This document shows, piece by piece, positions 1 through 11,585 of a stretch of DNA of 64,000 nt (within the stretch, counting starts at the first letter, position 1; the number at the start of each line of letters is the position of its first letter). The stretch lies in assembly GCA_964020085.1 (NCBI GenBank), contig OZ026598.1:9731024-9795023 (forward strand). Reading direction: 5' to 3'. The notes under the pieces are model-generated. The model ran no database searches. It worked only from the letters and a program-made list of their open reading frames with translations, and had not been told where the DNA came from. A program made the position numbers and the translations under genes. The DNA comes from Micromussa lordhowensis. Taxonomy: Eukaryota; Cnidaria; Anthozoa; Scleractinia; Lobophylliidae.

Positions 1-118
1 GTTGTTTTTGTTGTCGTTGTTTGTATCGTTGTCTGTCTGTCTGACGTTTTCCAGTCTGTCTGCGTACCTTTCTGTTTCTTTCTTCGTTTATTTCAAAATT
101 TCCCTTCCTCTAGCCTGA

Positions 119-137
119 GTGAATGAATGAATGAATG
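119..137. repeat. (GAAT)n short tandem run
   Basis: Four to five copies of GAAT followed by ACTTTATTTG, a form often seen at the 3' tail of a retroposon. Otherwise positions 1-490 hold no recognisable feature apart from TCTG/GTTT-rich simple sequence at the very start. Confidence 0.5.
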
Positions 138-498
138 ACTTTATTTGTGTGTCAAAGGGTAGACTAATTGGGGCTCACACTATTACCTATTACACTATCA
201 CACCATTACCTAAGCTGTTAAACTTACCTAAGTTATAACTAAGCAGTTAAATTATGTTTTGAGCACGAATTGTGCCACCTTAGAAACAAGTAAACATGTC
301 CCCAATCTGAAATCGATCTTTTTAATTCAGAATTTCAAAATTGCCACTTGACCATGATTAACAAGTTTTAATAACGGAAATAAAATGGTCCAAGTCAGTA
401 GTTATTGGGTTCTGCAGCTAAAGATCGTAAACGGCACCTGCGTAGCAATCATATTACTAGTAGTTGCAAGTCAGTTCCATATGTTCTCTCACCTAGTA

Positions 499-753
499 TG
501 GGCTGCGCGGTCCCATAAAGGTTAACGCGCTGGAAAAAAGATCGAGCGGAGGGGTTCAAGCCCTGGCCGGGGACATTGTGTTGTGTTCTTGTGCAATACT
601 CCTTACTCTCACATTGCCTCTCTCCACCCATGTGTTAAATGGGTGCCGGAGAATGAAATGCTGGGAAGTAGCCCTGCAATGGACTAGCATCCCAGCTAGG
701 CGGGAGTTGAAATTCTCGTAATCGCTTTATACCAGGATAGGGTTCGGCAGTAA
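499..753 (+). mobile_element. tRNA-derived SINE, diverged copy
   Basis: The 5' part has a tRNA-like B-box (GGTTCAAGCCC) after a degenerate A-box region. It is followed by the conserved body (GACATTGTGTTGTGTTCTTG, a CCTCTCTCCACCCA block, AAATGGGTGCCGG) and a tail with GCAATGGACTAGCATCCC. The same order of blocks occurs at 26873-27155, so the family assignment rests on two copies in this window. The body resembles the widely conserved central domain reported in eumetazoan SINEs; that comparison is from memory. Confidence 0.8.
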
Positions 754-862
754 AAAAAATAACCTTATCTTACTTCGTATAACGCTAACATATTAAAAGA
801 TTGCTATAAAATAAACTTCAAGACTCTAACGAATTTTTCTGAATTATGGTTACTTTTCACAG

Positions 863-3342
863 ACAGAAACATGTGGTGAGGTTAACTTGCACGTTCCTAG
901 GGTTTTAAACTTTTTCCGCCAAGTGATTCTGAGGAAAGATATGGACAAGGACAGCGCACTGCTGTTAAACGCTGGAGCTCACTATATTAAGGTGCTGCTG
1001 AGACAGTTTTAAACGCCAACACAATAGCTTTAAGTACAAAACACACTATCTGAGTGATAAGTCATTTTCTTCTAAAAGACCGTACATGCAACAGGTGCCA
1101 ATAGTGGGAAGAGATGAGTAAAAATAATTCAAGTAAAATCGACAGATGTCAATAACAACAAGTGTTTATATCGGCCTTCCTCGGAGAGCACAATCTACAC
1201 TGTTGTTCTGAATTAAAGACATCTTGGCGTTGATTCTTCCAGTCTTCAACATGTCCAAGCAAATTTGTGACCATTTTAAGGTGATTCCCGAGTTTGCATT
1301 GCGCATTCCTACTGCGCACGAATTTTGCGTCATCAGCGCGCGCACATGAGCGCGCGCGCGGACAAACATAAGAGATTTCCTTCAAACTAAGCTCGATAGC
1401 GAGATAAAAGCTAATTTCCTCTTAAACGAGCACGGTGACCCCCACTTTTTATTTTATAAATTCAATGAGAACAATATCCGCAATAACTGAGAAAAAATCT
1501 GGCAGAAATCTATGGCTACTTTTTTGGCAAATGAAATAAATGCTACAGATAGAGACGTAACGGGCCCATTAGAGCAAGTCCAAATTATGTTTCCTTTAAA
1601 GGATAAAAATATCAGTTAATAATGCAGGGTATTTGAAGCCATTTCTTCTGGGACGTAGATGAATAAGCAATCAAAGACAGTCGAATTCTGTGTGATACAA
1701 CACGCCGCATTGAAAAATAATCGCGCTTATTTGTTGCGCACTGATATAACCAAAAGTCACCAAAATAACCATATTTGTCAGCATCGTGGCATGAAAACAA
1801 GCACGGTGACCCCCTCTTTTTATTACGTTTTTAACATCTCCTTGTACTGTAATGACACCATACCAAGTTTCATCGGAAATCTATGGCGGGTTCTTTTACC
1901 CGGGAATCACCTTAACGCCACCAAAAGATAGTGTGTATCTTAAACCTGATTTCATCCAAAGTTGTAGGGGTTTAGAGCTGCAAGTAGTTGCTGGTGCTAC
2001 TATTTTGTTTTCTTTGCTGTTGATATTTTTATCGTTGTTACTGTTGTGCATTTCACATGTCAAACCCATCGTTCCCTCATTCGCTCTCATTGATTTCACT
2101 TTAGAATTTCTTTTGGGACGGTCCCTATGCTATTAATCGTTTCTCTTTTTGTATTAACCTGTGTAGACGACCAGCTTTCAGAGCTATAAGCAAGTCATTG
2201 TTGCATTGATATCCGAGATCAAGAAACTATACCATGGGAAACCTATCTGGAAATCGACAACCGCCATACATGGACAAACCGCTGATATTATGGGCGCATT
2301 CCGCAGATTCACCACCAACCACGTACGTATTCGACTAGACTCTCATACAAGTACCCTACCACTGGGAGCCACAGTTTATACGAATCAGTTAAAGTATTTA
2401 GCATCTTCCACGGCCTCAAGCTTGTCTCGTCTCGATGATCGATGCTGACACAGCTTCCAGTTCCAGTGTGGGGGGAGGGGGGACGCGGGAGAGAGGGGTC
2501 TCCCATGTAGAAAGTTCGGTGTTGTGTGATCGTTGGAAAACTGGAATTAGTCCCTTAAAAGAGACATATCTGATATCACGACGTGCCTTAAGCTTTTTTC
2601 GACCCCTAAAAAATCGATTCTACGCGAATTAAAAAACGATCTCATGTCTGATCGGTCAAGAGCACCAACACAGTATGATGGCTTTTTTTCTCATTCGCGT
2701 GCGACCCCAGTTGATACCTTGACTGCCAAAACTAGTGGCTTTCGGCTCTGAACACCCTAACTGATTCCAAATTTTCACTTCTTAGCCTAAGCACATCCCT
2801 GACCCTTTAATATGTCACCCCGGGGACAGAGAAGCTTAATGGACTCCCCGCAAAATGTCCCAGTAACTGAACTCGTTTGGTTTATCATGTTCATTGCGGC
2901 AAGCAGTGGAGAAGACGCTACACAGGCTAATACTGTGACTCCTTGCTCTAAAAACTTATCTCAGTGAAAGACTGTGAATAACTAGACTCCGTCCTATAGA
3001 TGGCAACACAGGCAGAGTAGATCCAGATAAGACATGTTGCAATTACAGAAAAGCTATGTATGCTGCGAAGAAATGCAAATCAGATAATTGCAAAAATGCA
3101 AGTTATGTAGGACTCAAGTATTAAATACCGGTATATTTCTTTATTTTCAGAGGATCCAGTTATACAATGCGTTTGCTAACTCGGCAATGTGTGCAAGTGG
3201 TATCACTGTATTGGACGTATATCCCATTAGCAACTCGTACCCACCAGGAACGAAAGATGGCATACACTACAATAACGAAGCTTTCAACCCCGTCATAGAA
3301 CTTTTGGAAATATATTTTTCCTCCGGCTTAGTCTTAAATTAA
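863..3342 (+). CDS. SGNH/GDSL (PC-esterase-like) acyl-esterase family protein, 3' part
   Basis: Three phase-0 exons are visible: 863-991, 2182-2322 and 3151-3342. Each has a clear TTTTCACAG, CTTTCAG or TTTTCAG acceptor. The middle donor (CAC|GTACGT) is good and the first (AAG|GTGCTG) is weaker. The joined 153 residues contain a DSALLLNAGAHYIK block, an IWKSTTAIHG block typical of a beta strand plus loop, and a C-terminal KDGIHY motif. The last fits the Asp-x-x-His catalytic dyad of SGNH hydrolases. The nucleophile block (GDS) must lie in exons before the window. The enzyme would hydrolyse an ester, probably an acyl group on a glycan or lipid, but the substrate cannot be inferred. The stop is followed 19 nt later by a poly(A) signal. 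An exon between 991 and 2182 could have been missed. Kinship to PCED1/NXPE-like families is a guess from motif style. Confidence 0.6.
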
Positions 3343-3361
3343 CTTCCGTTTTGGTAAAATT

Positions 3362-3367
3362 AATAAA
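3362..3367 (+). promoter_or_regulatory. poly(A) signal of the esterase-like gene
   Basis: AATAAA lies 19 nt past the TAA stop at 3340-3342, so the 3' UTR would be very short. Confidence 0.5.
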
Positions 3368-3480
3368 CGAAGTTTTGCATCTGTAAAAATATAAAATATA
3401 AACTAACGCCGCTAGCTAGCCAAAAGAGAGCTTCTTGACGATCGCCATCTTGCCATCACGAGGTAACTGCACTGCACTTT

Positions 3481-3562
3481 CAACCTCGATCCCAGGCCCC
3501 TCTCTTTTGTCTCTTTTGACGACAACGGAGGCAAAGGAGAGAGGGCCTGAGATCGAGGTTGC
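3481..3562. repeat. short imperfect inverted repeat (MITE-like hairpin)
   Basis: The left arm CAACCTCGATCCCAGGCCCC is answered by GGGCCTGAGATCGAGGTTG about 35 nt further on. A related arm (TCGTTCCCAGGGTCTCTC) is at 55247-55264, so this is a dispersed family. Confidence 0.55.
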
Positions 3563-3984
3563 TGTATTCACAGGACATTTTATACAGTGACGTCATGAGG
3601 AAGCTTTCTCTAATTGACTTTGCCGTTCATTGCTCAAGATTGACTTTTTTGTTCTTTTTCTGTTTGTTTGTATGCCACTTTGAAACATCGTTATTATTGC
3701 CAACGAGCCAGCAAGACGCTCGGCTGGCGAGGCGGCAGAGAATAGTGCCGCGCGAAGAATGGCGTATGCGAAAAAATTCTCGATCGAGCTCTGAAAGTGT
3801 AACTGTAAGGTGTAAGATGTAACAATGGCTCAGTTTGAGCCAATTGCAAGGACGGAACTATTCGAGCTATTGTAGTTTTTAGCCAATCAGGAGGCGCGTT
3901 ACATCTAGACTTGTCTCGTGGAATATCATCGTTTTCTTTGCTGTTGTGTTTATCCAACTGTGAACAATTTCATAGTCTCAGAAC

Positions 3985-4525
3985 ATATCGAACCAGCGTG
4001 TTTCCTTTCTCACTTTATCGAAATGAAAGTTCATTTGGGGAGCGTACCCTTTACAAAACTCTTCTTCTAATTCGAATAGTCAGGAAAACTGTTAGACAAG
4101 AGCAAATCCAAGACACAAAATCGACATGAAAACGAACCAGCGTGTTCACCACGGAATTGAACGAGCGTGTTCATGAATCGAAACAGTGTATTCCTTCTCT
4201 GTTTACCTATATCGAACTGAAAGTTCCATCGGGCAGCTTTTTTGGAAAGATTGTGTTCACCAGTCGAACCACTAGAGCAAATCCAGTGTTGAAATCTAGC
4301 ATATCGAACTGAAGGTTGAGTCGGCAGTGTTTCCGAACAGAACTGAACGAGCGTGTTTATCATACAGTCGAATCCAGTGTTCAAAACACAAATCGGATCT
4401 GTTTTGCGACAGAATTAAACGAGTCGTGTTCATCAATCAAACTAGCGTGTTCACTTTCAGTTTGACTTTGCCCATCATATTGAACTGAAAGTTCGACCGA
4501 GCAGCGATACATTCCAATACTCTTG
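3985..4525. repeat. degenerate repeats of GAACGAGCGTGTTCA / CGAACTGAAAGTTC
   Basis: Blocks similar to CGAACTGAAAGTTC occur near 4018, 4214, 4302 and 4485. Blocks similar to GAACGAGCGTGTTCAT occur near 4157, 4347 and 4415. Spacing is irregular (about 90-196 bp), so this is a decayed repeat cluster rather than a clean satellite. Confidence 0.5.
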
Positions 4526-6531
4526 ATATTCAGGGATTGCGTGACGAACGTTACCTGCCGGTAAACGCGTTATAATTTTCTCTCGGTAATGTTTGCAACA
4601 GAAGAGAACCAAAAATTCGTTATGCTGTATTAATAAACCCCTTATTATAGCACAAATTATTCGCTCGTTGGCACTCTATCGATAGGTATACCTAGTTTAA
4701 GTTTATAAATATCCTATGCCTTTAACATGATACTCACCAACTCAAGAGCAAGAGAAAGTACGCATCCAGACAAGCTTACAATTTTTCGACTGAAAGCAGG
4801 CGCGGATTCATACCTGTTTCCACCGTTTTACGAAGATTTTTCAGAACTACTCAGAAACCCACAAAAGGGAACTTTAGGGATTAAAAAATCCGGAAAATCT
4901 CCTTCTAAGCGCACTCCTTTCAGAAATCAGTCACCGTTTATCCTTGATCCACGTCTGAAGCTTCAACGTTACCTTATCCAGTTCAGATTGGAGATTTCCC
5001 CTGCTCTGCCAACTTTTTGTTTGATAATTTGGTTTTATCAACTGGGTTGATAATGTGAATTGTCCACCGTAAAGAGATCCGGAAGCTGACGTTTCGAGCG
5101 TTAGCCCTTCGTCGGAGCGAAATTTGTTCAGTTCTGTGGTGAGTCATCCAGAATTTCCGTTCCAAAATCTTTGTTTGAAATATGACAAGGTCCACGATGC
5201 TTTATTTTGGGTTTTCAGTTGCTGTTTGTGCAAGTATTTTTTAATAATTTTGTTTTCCATTGACATCATTTTATACTTAAATCTGAACTAAGCTGAATGA
5301 AAGATGCCTGGCGCCCTGCCTGTCAGGAAACTTTCCAGAAATACGACCCGTGAAATACCTTAAAATATCCAAAGGCTTTTTTCCTTTCTGATTGGCTATT
5401 GTCTACAAGTTTAGGCTACTGAGGAGACAAATTGTGGTATACAAAGATTTTTAACAACATATTTCCACCATCCGTGAAACTGGTCTTCTTTTCCTCCCCT
5501 CCCTCGCCCATCGATTTTTTGTAGATTCGGCCTCAGTTTTCACGCGGCCAACCTCATTTGCACACGAGAAGCGAGCTTTCGTGAGTGTTTTGAGTTGGTT
5601 GCAGTGCCGTTCGATCGAATAATTTGTCTTCCTCGTTTGCTGCTGATTTTTGTTCTCCGTGAAACGATCTTCTGAAGGTAGGTACAATCTTTGTCACCCT
5701 CTTGTTACCGTTGTTTTTCGTGGTAGAGTCATCGGTAAACTTGATCCAATTTTAAGAAAATGTTGACGACCTTTCGCACATTTTCAAATTCGCTTGCATG
5801 ATCTTCATTGTAGCTAGTCTGATCGTCGTTGTGTTTCTGGCTGTCTTGAAGATATGCTGGCTGTAAAATAATTTACTTATGAATGATTTCAAGGTAGCAA
5901 TTCATCATAACGTTGGGGCAAAATGCATTTTTAATTACACTTTATTGTACGTTTGTAGAATAAGCTTACATGTAAATGTGTTTACCTCTCTGACTAACAG
6001 CTGAATTGAAAAACTGTTCCTAGAACGCATTTCAAAGGTAAGGACGAGAATTTGGAGAAGTGAGTTGGAATTGTACATTGTCTTAAGTCGAACATATCAT
6101 TTACAGTAATCATATAAAAAGAGTAACCAGAGGTAACCAGGCTCTTTAGACAAGTCTGGTGATTATCCAATGAATGAAAAGTTTATTTTGAATTATTGTG
6201 AATTTCACCTGGAGTGTAAATGCATGTATTAAAAAGAGTGAGACAGCTGTAAAGACAGCATGAACACCAAAACATGCTGCAGTCGTCTTGTCTTCTCTAC
6301 AAATATTTGCCTGTCAAATGCGTTTTAACCTGATCCCATCGCACCCGTGGATTACTCTTCAAATTTGATTGTAAAAGTATCATGAGGTGATCTTCACGGA
6401 TTCCTTTGTCACAGCACACTAAAACAGCAGTAAAAGCTGAGCAGGGGCTGCAGGTGCACTGAATTGCCTCAGGTCCATATGGCTGAGCTAGAGTCTGGAG
6501 GCTATTGAATTTGGTTGGTATTGACTTTTGC
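4526..6531. other. intergenic, no gene recognised
   Basis: Holds a 107-codon plus-strand open frame at 4727-5050 with no recognisable domain, and a Penelope-type terminal fragment at 5015-5125. At 5540-5678 a CT-rich stretch ends in a good plus-strand donor (GAAG|GTAGGT), which could be a 5' noncoding exon. I could not link that donor to any downstream acceptor. Confidence 0.4.
5015..5125 (-). mobile_element. Penelope-type terminal fragment with hammerhead-like motif
   Basis: Shares with 34684-34851 the string AAGCTGACGTTT(c/t)GAGCG and GTTAGCCCTTCGTCGGAGCG. The minus strand of 5087-5115 reads CCGACGA, a GGGC/GCTC stem with a TAAC loop, then GAAACGTC. This is the layout of a hammerhead core (CUGANGA - stem II - GAAA). 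The usual U after the first C is replaced by C, so self-cleavage is doubtful. Hammerheads are known from Penelope-like elements. Confidence 0.5.
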
Positions 6532-6535
6532 TTAA

Positions 6536-8785
6536 GAGTGTGTCCATGAGAAAACCAGGCAGAACCAGGCAGGAGGTGATACAGCTCAAATCACCGATTT
6601 TGCTCAAACTTGGCATGAATGTTGGGTTTGGTGAGCAAATGATTATGCCAAGAACTTAGGTTAAAATATTTTATTCTCTTCAAGTTAGGGGGACCCCTCC
6701 AATAATGGCCCTTTGCCACTAATTTATGCATATTTAATTAGTTGTCTTTGATTTAGCACTTCTACAACAAAAAAGGCCATGTGAAAATGAAATCCACTGG
6801 ATCATGTTCTACTATTATTAGTCTCAAAGCACAGATATTCATTTGAACCAGACAATTCGATTTCTCTCTGTGGCTCTATCTTAAGAAAGGTACATATTTT
6901 GTAGTGTTGTGAATAGCCTTTAAGTAATGGCAAATATCTGCACTGTGCAACAGCAAATACGCATTATTCTAACATGGATAGTGAGAGCAATCACTAAAGT
7001 TCTCAAAAGAGCCATAAAATGTTTGGGGACCTCACCATTTTTTCTGTGCTGGCATACTCTTTACATAGGATTTCACGATTTTTGGCCATTTAATGGACAT
7101 TCACTAGAACACGGAAGCTATTTTTTGTGTTAACCTAACTTGAAATCAACAAGAAATGTCTACCTAAGTATTTTCCTATCAATATCCAGTATAAATTCGG
7201 CGAAAAGAAGCACTTGAGACATTTCTGTCAAATATTTTCAGAGCTACTTCTCACGGTTATCGATAAAACGCGGCAGAAGAAGATTCAACGTAGAAGCTCC
7301 TTACACTTAGGTTTCCAGGCGTAAAGTACAATGGAAACATGAAATACCTACTACATACATGTCACTTGGATGCAATTTTTGTGACTCTTGCTGATTCTTG
7401 GACCGCGAAATGTCCAGTTTTGTTGCATCTGTTTCGGCGACGGTTGCTTCGACCCGAGGTTTAAAGAGAATGTCCTTTGCCATCCCGCTTTCGTCATCAG
7501 AGATATCAACATTTGTCGAAACAGCTACTCACAAGGCCGTTAAAAATCCAGGAAGAGCTATCACTGCTGTGAGTGTTATAGGATACAAATTTCTTACAAA
7601 ACACACCACAAAACATTCCGCCATCTTTGTCGATATTAAGCGGTACAATTCGTGAAACCATACATGACGAAGTTATCGGATTACAAGGCGTAACCGCTGA
7701 GTTTTCAATGTCTAAGTAGACCTGGCGGAGTGTTTTGTGTTGGGATTTAAAAAGCAAACTGTATGTTAAAGTGATCACTCTCCCTGGATTTTAAACGGCC
7801 TTTTGAGTAGTTTTTTCGACAGCTGTTGATATCTCTGATGAAGGCGGGATGGCAATGGATATTCTCTTTAAACTTCGGGTCGAAGCAACGGAACAGATGG
7901 CACAAAACTGCATGGACATTTCTTCAATCCAAGAATCAAAGAGAGCGCAAAATCGCGTCCAAGTGACATGTGTAATCGCTGTATGTAGTAGGTGTTTCTT
8001 GTTTCAATTTTATTTTACGCCTGAAAACCCAAGTTGAGGGAGCTTATGCGTTGAATCTTCTTCTTCCGCATTTTTTCGATATCGAGAGAATGTCACAAAT
8101 GTACTTCAGTCTCAAGTGCTCTTTTTCGCCGAATTTATACTGCATATTGATAGGAAAATACTAAGGTAGATATTTCTTGCTAGTTTCGTGTTAGGTTAAG
8201 ACAGAAAAATGGTTTTTGTGTTTTAGTGAATGCTCATAAAGTGGCCAAAATTCGTGAAGTCCTATTTAAACAGTATGCCAGCACATAAAAAATGTTGAGG
8301 TCCCCAAACATTTTATGGCTTTTTTGAGAACTTTAGTGATTGCTCTCACTATCCATGTTAGAATAATGCATATTTGCTGTTGCCCAGTGCAGATATTGGC
8401 CATTAATTAAAGGCTATTCACAACACTACAAAATATGCACCTTACTTAAGATGGAGCCGCAGAGTGAAATCAAGTTGTCTGGTTCAAATGAATATCTGTG
8501 CTTTGAGACTAATAATAGTAGAACATGATCCAGTTTATTTCATTTTCACACGGCCTTTCTTGTTATAGAAATGCTAAATCAAAGACAGCTAATTAAATAT
8601 GCATAAATTAGTGACAAAGGGCCATTTTTGGAGGTAGTCCCCCTAACTTGAAGGGAATATAATATTTTAACCTAAGTTTTTGCCATAATCATTTACTCAC
8701 CAAACCCAACATTTAGGCCAAGTTTGAGCAAAATCGGTGATTTGAGCTGTATCACCTCCTGCCTGGTTTTCTCATGGACACACTC
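6536..8785. mobile_element. 2.25-kb foldback transposon, TTAA-flanked
   Basis: The left half (GAGTGTGTCCATGAGAAAAC onward) reads as the reverse complement of the right half (ending in TTTTCTCATGGACACACTC). Similarity runs along about 1.0-1.1 kb per arm with a short unpaired centre near 7640-7720. TTAA borders both ends (6532-6535 and 8786-8789). TTAA duplications are typical of piggyBac and Kolobok superfamilies, and the GAG terminus would suit Kolobok better, but there is no transposase to decide. Short open frames inside (7398-7655 and 7849-8037) are arm copies of each other and not genes. Confidence 0.85.
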
Positions 8786-8954
8786 TTAATAATCCTGCTC
8801 CTAGCCAGTGTCAAATGGCCAGCTAACCCAAACCAAACACAAACTAACAGTTGCCAGATATAGCTAACCAAATACACGCCATCAAATTCTACCTCATAAT
8901 ATAGCTGTTCAATGATATACTGTACATGACTACACTGTATGGCCAGGACTAAGC

Positions 8955-10319
8955 TCACCTGCGTAGCTGGCAGGATTTGCGAGCAAGTGATATTTTACAT
9001 TTTTTTTCCTTGTGGGTCAGGAGGAAATTCGCAAGCAGCTTCGCTGCAAGTGAAATTCCTTCCTGCCTCATTTCTTATGGTTTTTGCTTAATGCCACTTT
9101 TATCACCGTTGATTACGTCAGTTAAATAAGCCTATCAAAGAATGAGCTGTAATACAAAACTCGATTGACAGGCCTACAAAGACTTCCCTATGTGGTTTTG
9201 CGGTTGCCACACAGTTGCTTTAACAAGCTTGTCTCAATAGGAGGCATTTTGTAAATTTTTTTCAGTAGTGGCTGTGTTTGGATGAGAATCCTTAATTGCA
9301 TACATTTTCAAAAGCACATAAGGGCACTATTGAATTGTTGTTGGACGTGACATTTCATAGCACTAATTTCTCCTTTCGGAAAGTTTTGTATGGCGTTACA
9401 TTCGCTTACATGTATGTTCAACTCAATACCTCATTCAAATCTAGGTTCGGTTGTATGTTGTACATTGTGAGGTTGTCGTCGGGTGGATGACCTTCTGATG
9501 TTCTTGGCGGCAACAGGGTTTTGTTGTCTGACATCGTTTTCCTCTAAACTTAAATATAATTTTATGGCCTAGTCAAACCGGCGGATTCAACTTTGTCACT
9601 TTCCCGTTCCAAAACCGTACAGTGAAGTTGTGCATATTCTGCAGCTGGGTCTTGTACTGGGTTTGATATGACTTTTAAGAAGAGAGATAGTCTTCGATGA
9701 TGATCTCGCCAAAGCAAATATCATATAAATTATGAAACACCTGTGGACAGTAGTGCCACGATTTTCTTACAGTACCAAGATTATCCTCTGTATTTATCAA
9801 GTGAATCCAAAGCTTTCTTTATGCTTCACTCCACACTCTTCATTTTGCAAATATGCACATTCGCAAACACAGATGTACAGTGTATCTATTAAAATTTGAT
9901 TGACATTTCACTACTCTCAGCCAATCCAAAATTTGTGTGCATTGGCGATGCATAATTAAAAAAAAACATGAATAGCGAAGCACGCAAGGGTTAAAAATAC
10001 AATGCAAATGATTATATCCCCCACGAGGCTCATACAACATCAGCGTGTTCTGAGAGATCTAGAGGGAATCTAGGCGAAGTTTTCGTTTCAAAAATGTGCT
10101 TTAGGAACGCCGGTTGTTTTAGGAAGTGTTTTAGGAAAATCGTCTGCAATTCCGGTTTGTTTGTTTGAGTCTTGTCTGAGTCATGACGTCACTCGCGCGC
10201 TTTGCTATTGGGTCAGGTGGGAATTCACCTTGACTCCTTGCCAATCCCTTTGCAGCTTCACCGCTGCCTCGTGTTCACAGCAAAAGCACTTGAGCAAAAT
10301 CCTGCCAGCTACGTAGCCT
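8955..10319. mobile_element. TIR element with 10-bp target duplication (MULE-like)
   Basis: The left terminus CTGCGTAGCTGGCAGGATTT is matched by the reverse complement of the right terminus (AAATCCTGCCAGCTACGTAG). AGGACTAAGC flanks both ends (8945-8954 and 10320-10329). A 9-11 bp duplication is typical of Mutator-like elements. No transposase is recognisable in the 1.36 kb, so it is non-autonomous. Confidence 0.75.
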
Positions 10320-10329
10320 AGGACTAAGC

Positions 10330-11461
10330 AAGAGTATTGATGACTGACTAAAATGCTTGTCTTCTTATGTGGATTGTATTTATATTGTTGGAGAGTGCTG
10401 ATGGTAGCAGAAACTAGTAATTAGATCTGTGACTTATTGTACAGTACTTCTCATTCTGTCTGGTTTTGCGAAAATTAAAAACAAAAATTAAATAAACAAA
10501 CAAAAGCTGTATCTAACATACATGTACTGTACACTACAAACAGTAATGCGACAGTATCATGTGGTGAAGAGGGAAAGTTTCTATTTTTTAATTATGAGAA
10601 ACTCCTTTGTGTTTCATGTTTCACCCTTGATGGGGTTACAGTATCATCAAAAAAGGGGCTTATAAATAGCAAACAGAAAAAAATAACTGTATTTTTAGGG
10701 TACAAAATGTATACTGTCTGCATGCACATTAAATTTTAGGTAAGGCAAATTTGTGTAGCTGATAATTTGGTTAGTTCAATCTCGTCACGTGTGTACTTGA
10801 TAATGTATCTATTAACTTAAGCATTAGATATTTAATAACGAAAGGCCCAGGGTTGTAGCTAAGAAAATAGTCTCCCAGTTTGAGATTTTTATAAGCCGGT
10901 CACCATTTTTCGCGAGAGACCTGGAACAAAATTCGTCCCAATCTTTCCCAACGCCTGGGATGCGGGGCTACCCAGGGGCTACCAAGCTTTGCGTTAATTT
11001 ACAAGATGGCGGACGCAGTAAAAGGAAAGAGAACACGATAAACAAGTGCTCAAAACTTTTTTTTTTCAATTACTTTACTCATTAGAGTGGCACCGATACT
11101 CAAGGTAGTCAGAAATTTATTCCATACTTTTCATTTAGTTGATTTAGACGGTTCGATATGGTTCACATATCAAATGATTGTACGTGCGTAACCTAAAAAC
11201 CGTTCGTTGTTGTTCACCGAGTGATCCCCCGCCAAAATCCAGCCGGCGATCACCTCTTCCTCAGCCGGCGAATTTAGCCGGCAGCCGGCGCTTGGTGACA
11301 ACCCTGAAGGCCTGTTGTTTTAAACATAGTGATGCAGAAACCCTTGCTATCGATTCAGTTCTGGTTTGAAGGCAAGTGTGCATTCAACAACATTTACAAA
11401 ATATCTGTACTGTTCTTGTCTCTCCTGTTTAGAATTAACATCTCCTTGAGAAGGATCAGTC
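10330..11461. other. upstream region of the PRDM9-like gene
   Basis: AT-rich to about 10850, then GC-richer. Contains an AAGATGGCGGAC box and a GC-rich stretch with repeated AGCCGGCG near 11240-11300. A good acceptor (TCCTGTTTAG) at 11423-11432 suggests an upstream 5' UTR exon. Confidence 0.4.
11003..11014 (+). promoter_or_regulatory. YY1-like AAGATGGCGGAC box, possible core promoter
   Basis: The motif matches the AANATGGCGGC element that often overlaps metazoan transcription starts. The ATG inside it opens only an 11-codon frame, so it is more likely 5' UTR or promoter than a start codon. It lies about 450 bp before the first coding exon of the PRDM9-like gene. Confidence 0.35.
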
Positions 11462-11550
11462 ATGGAGCTTAGGCATAATGATGACTATCTTGGTGAGTCA
11501 TACAGCTGAATAACTGTCTTATGTACAACTGGCCCCAGTTGTTCAAAGGC

Positions 11551-11585
<35 letters not shown>

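Noticed and set aside
4727..5050. 107-codon plus-strand frame as a gene
   Set aside because: It has no domain, no paralog and no splice context, and it ends within a Penelope fragment.
5540..5690. 5' noncoding exon on plus with donor GAAG|GTAGGT
   Set aside because: The donor is good, but no downstream exon in phase or transcript could be assigned. It is mentioned only in the intergenic entry.
7398..8037. Two open frames inside the 2.25-kb palindrome
   Set aside because: They are opposite-arm copies of the same noncoding sequence and show no domain.
10997..11031. MADAVKGK... as the start of the PRDM9-like protein
   Set aside because: The frame stops after 11 codons, and no donor in it gives the phase needed by the next exon.
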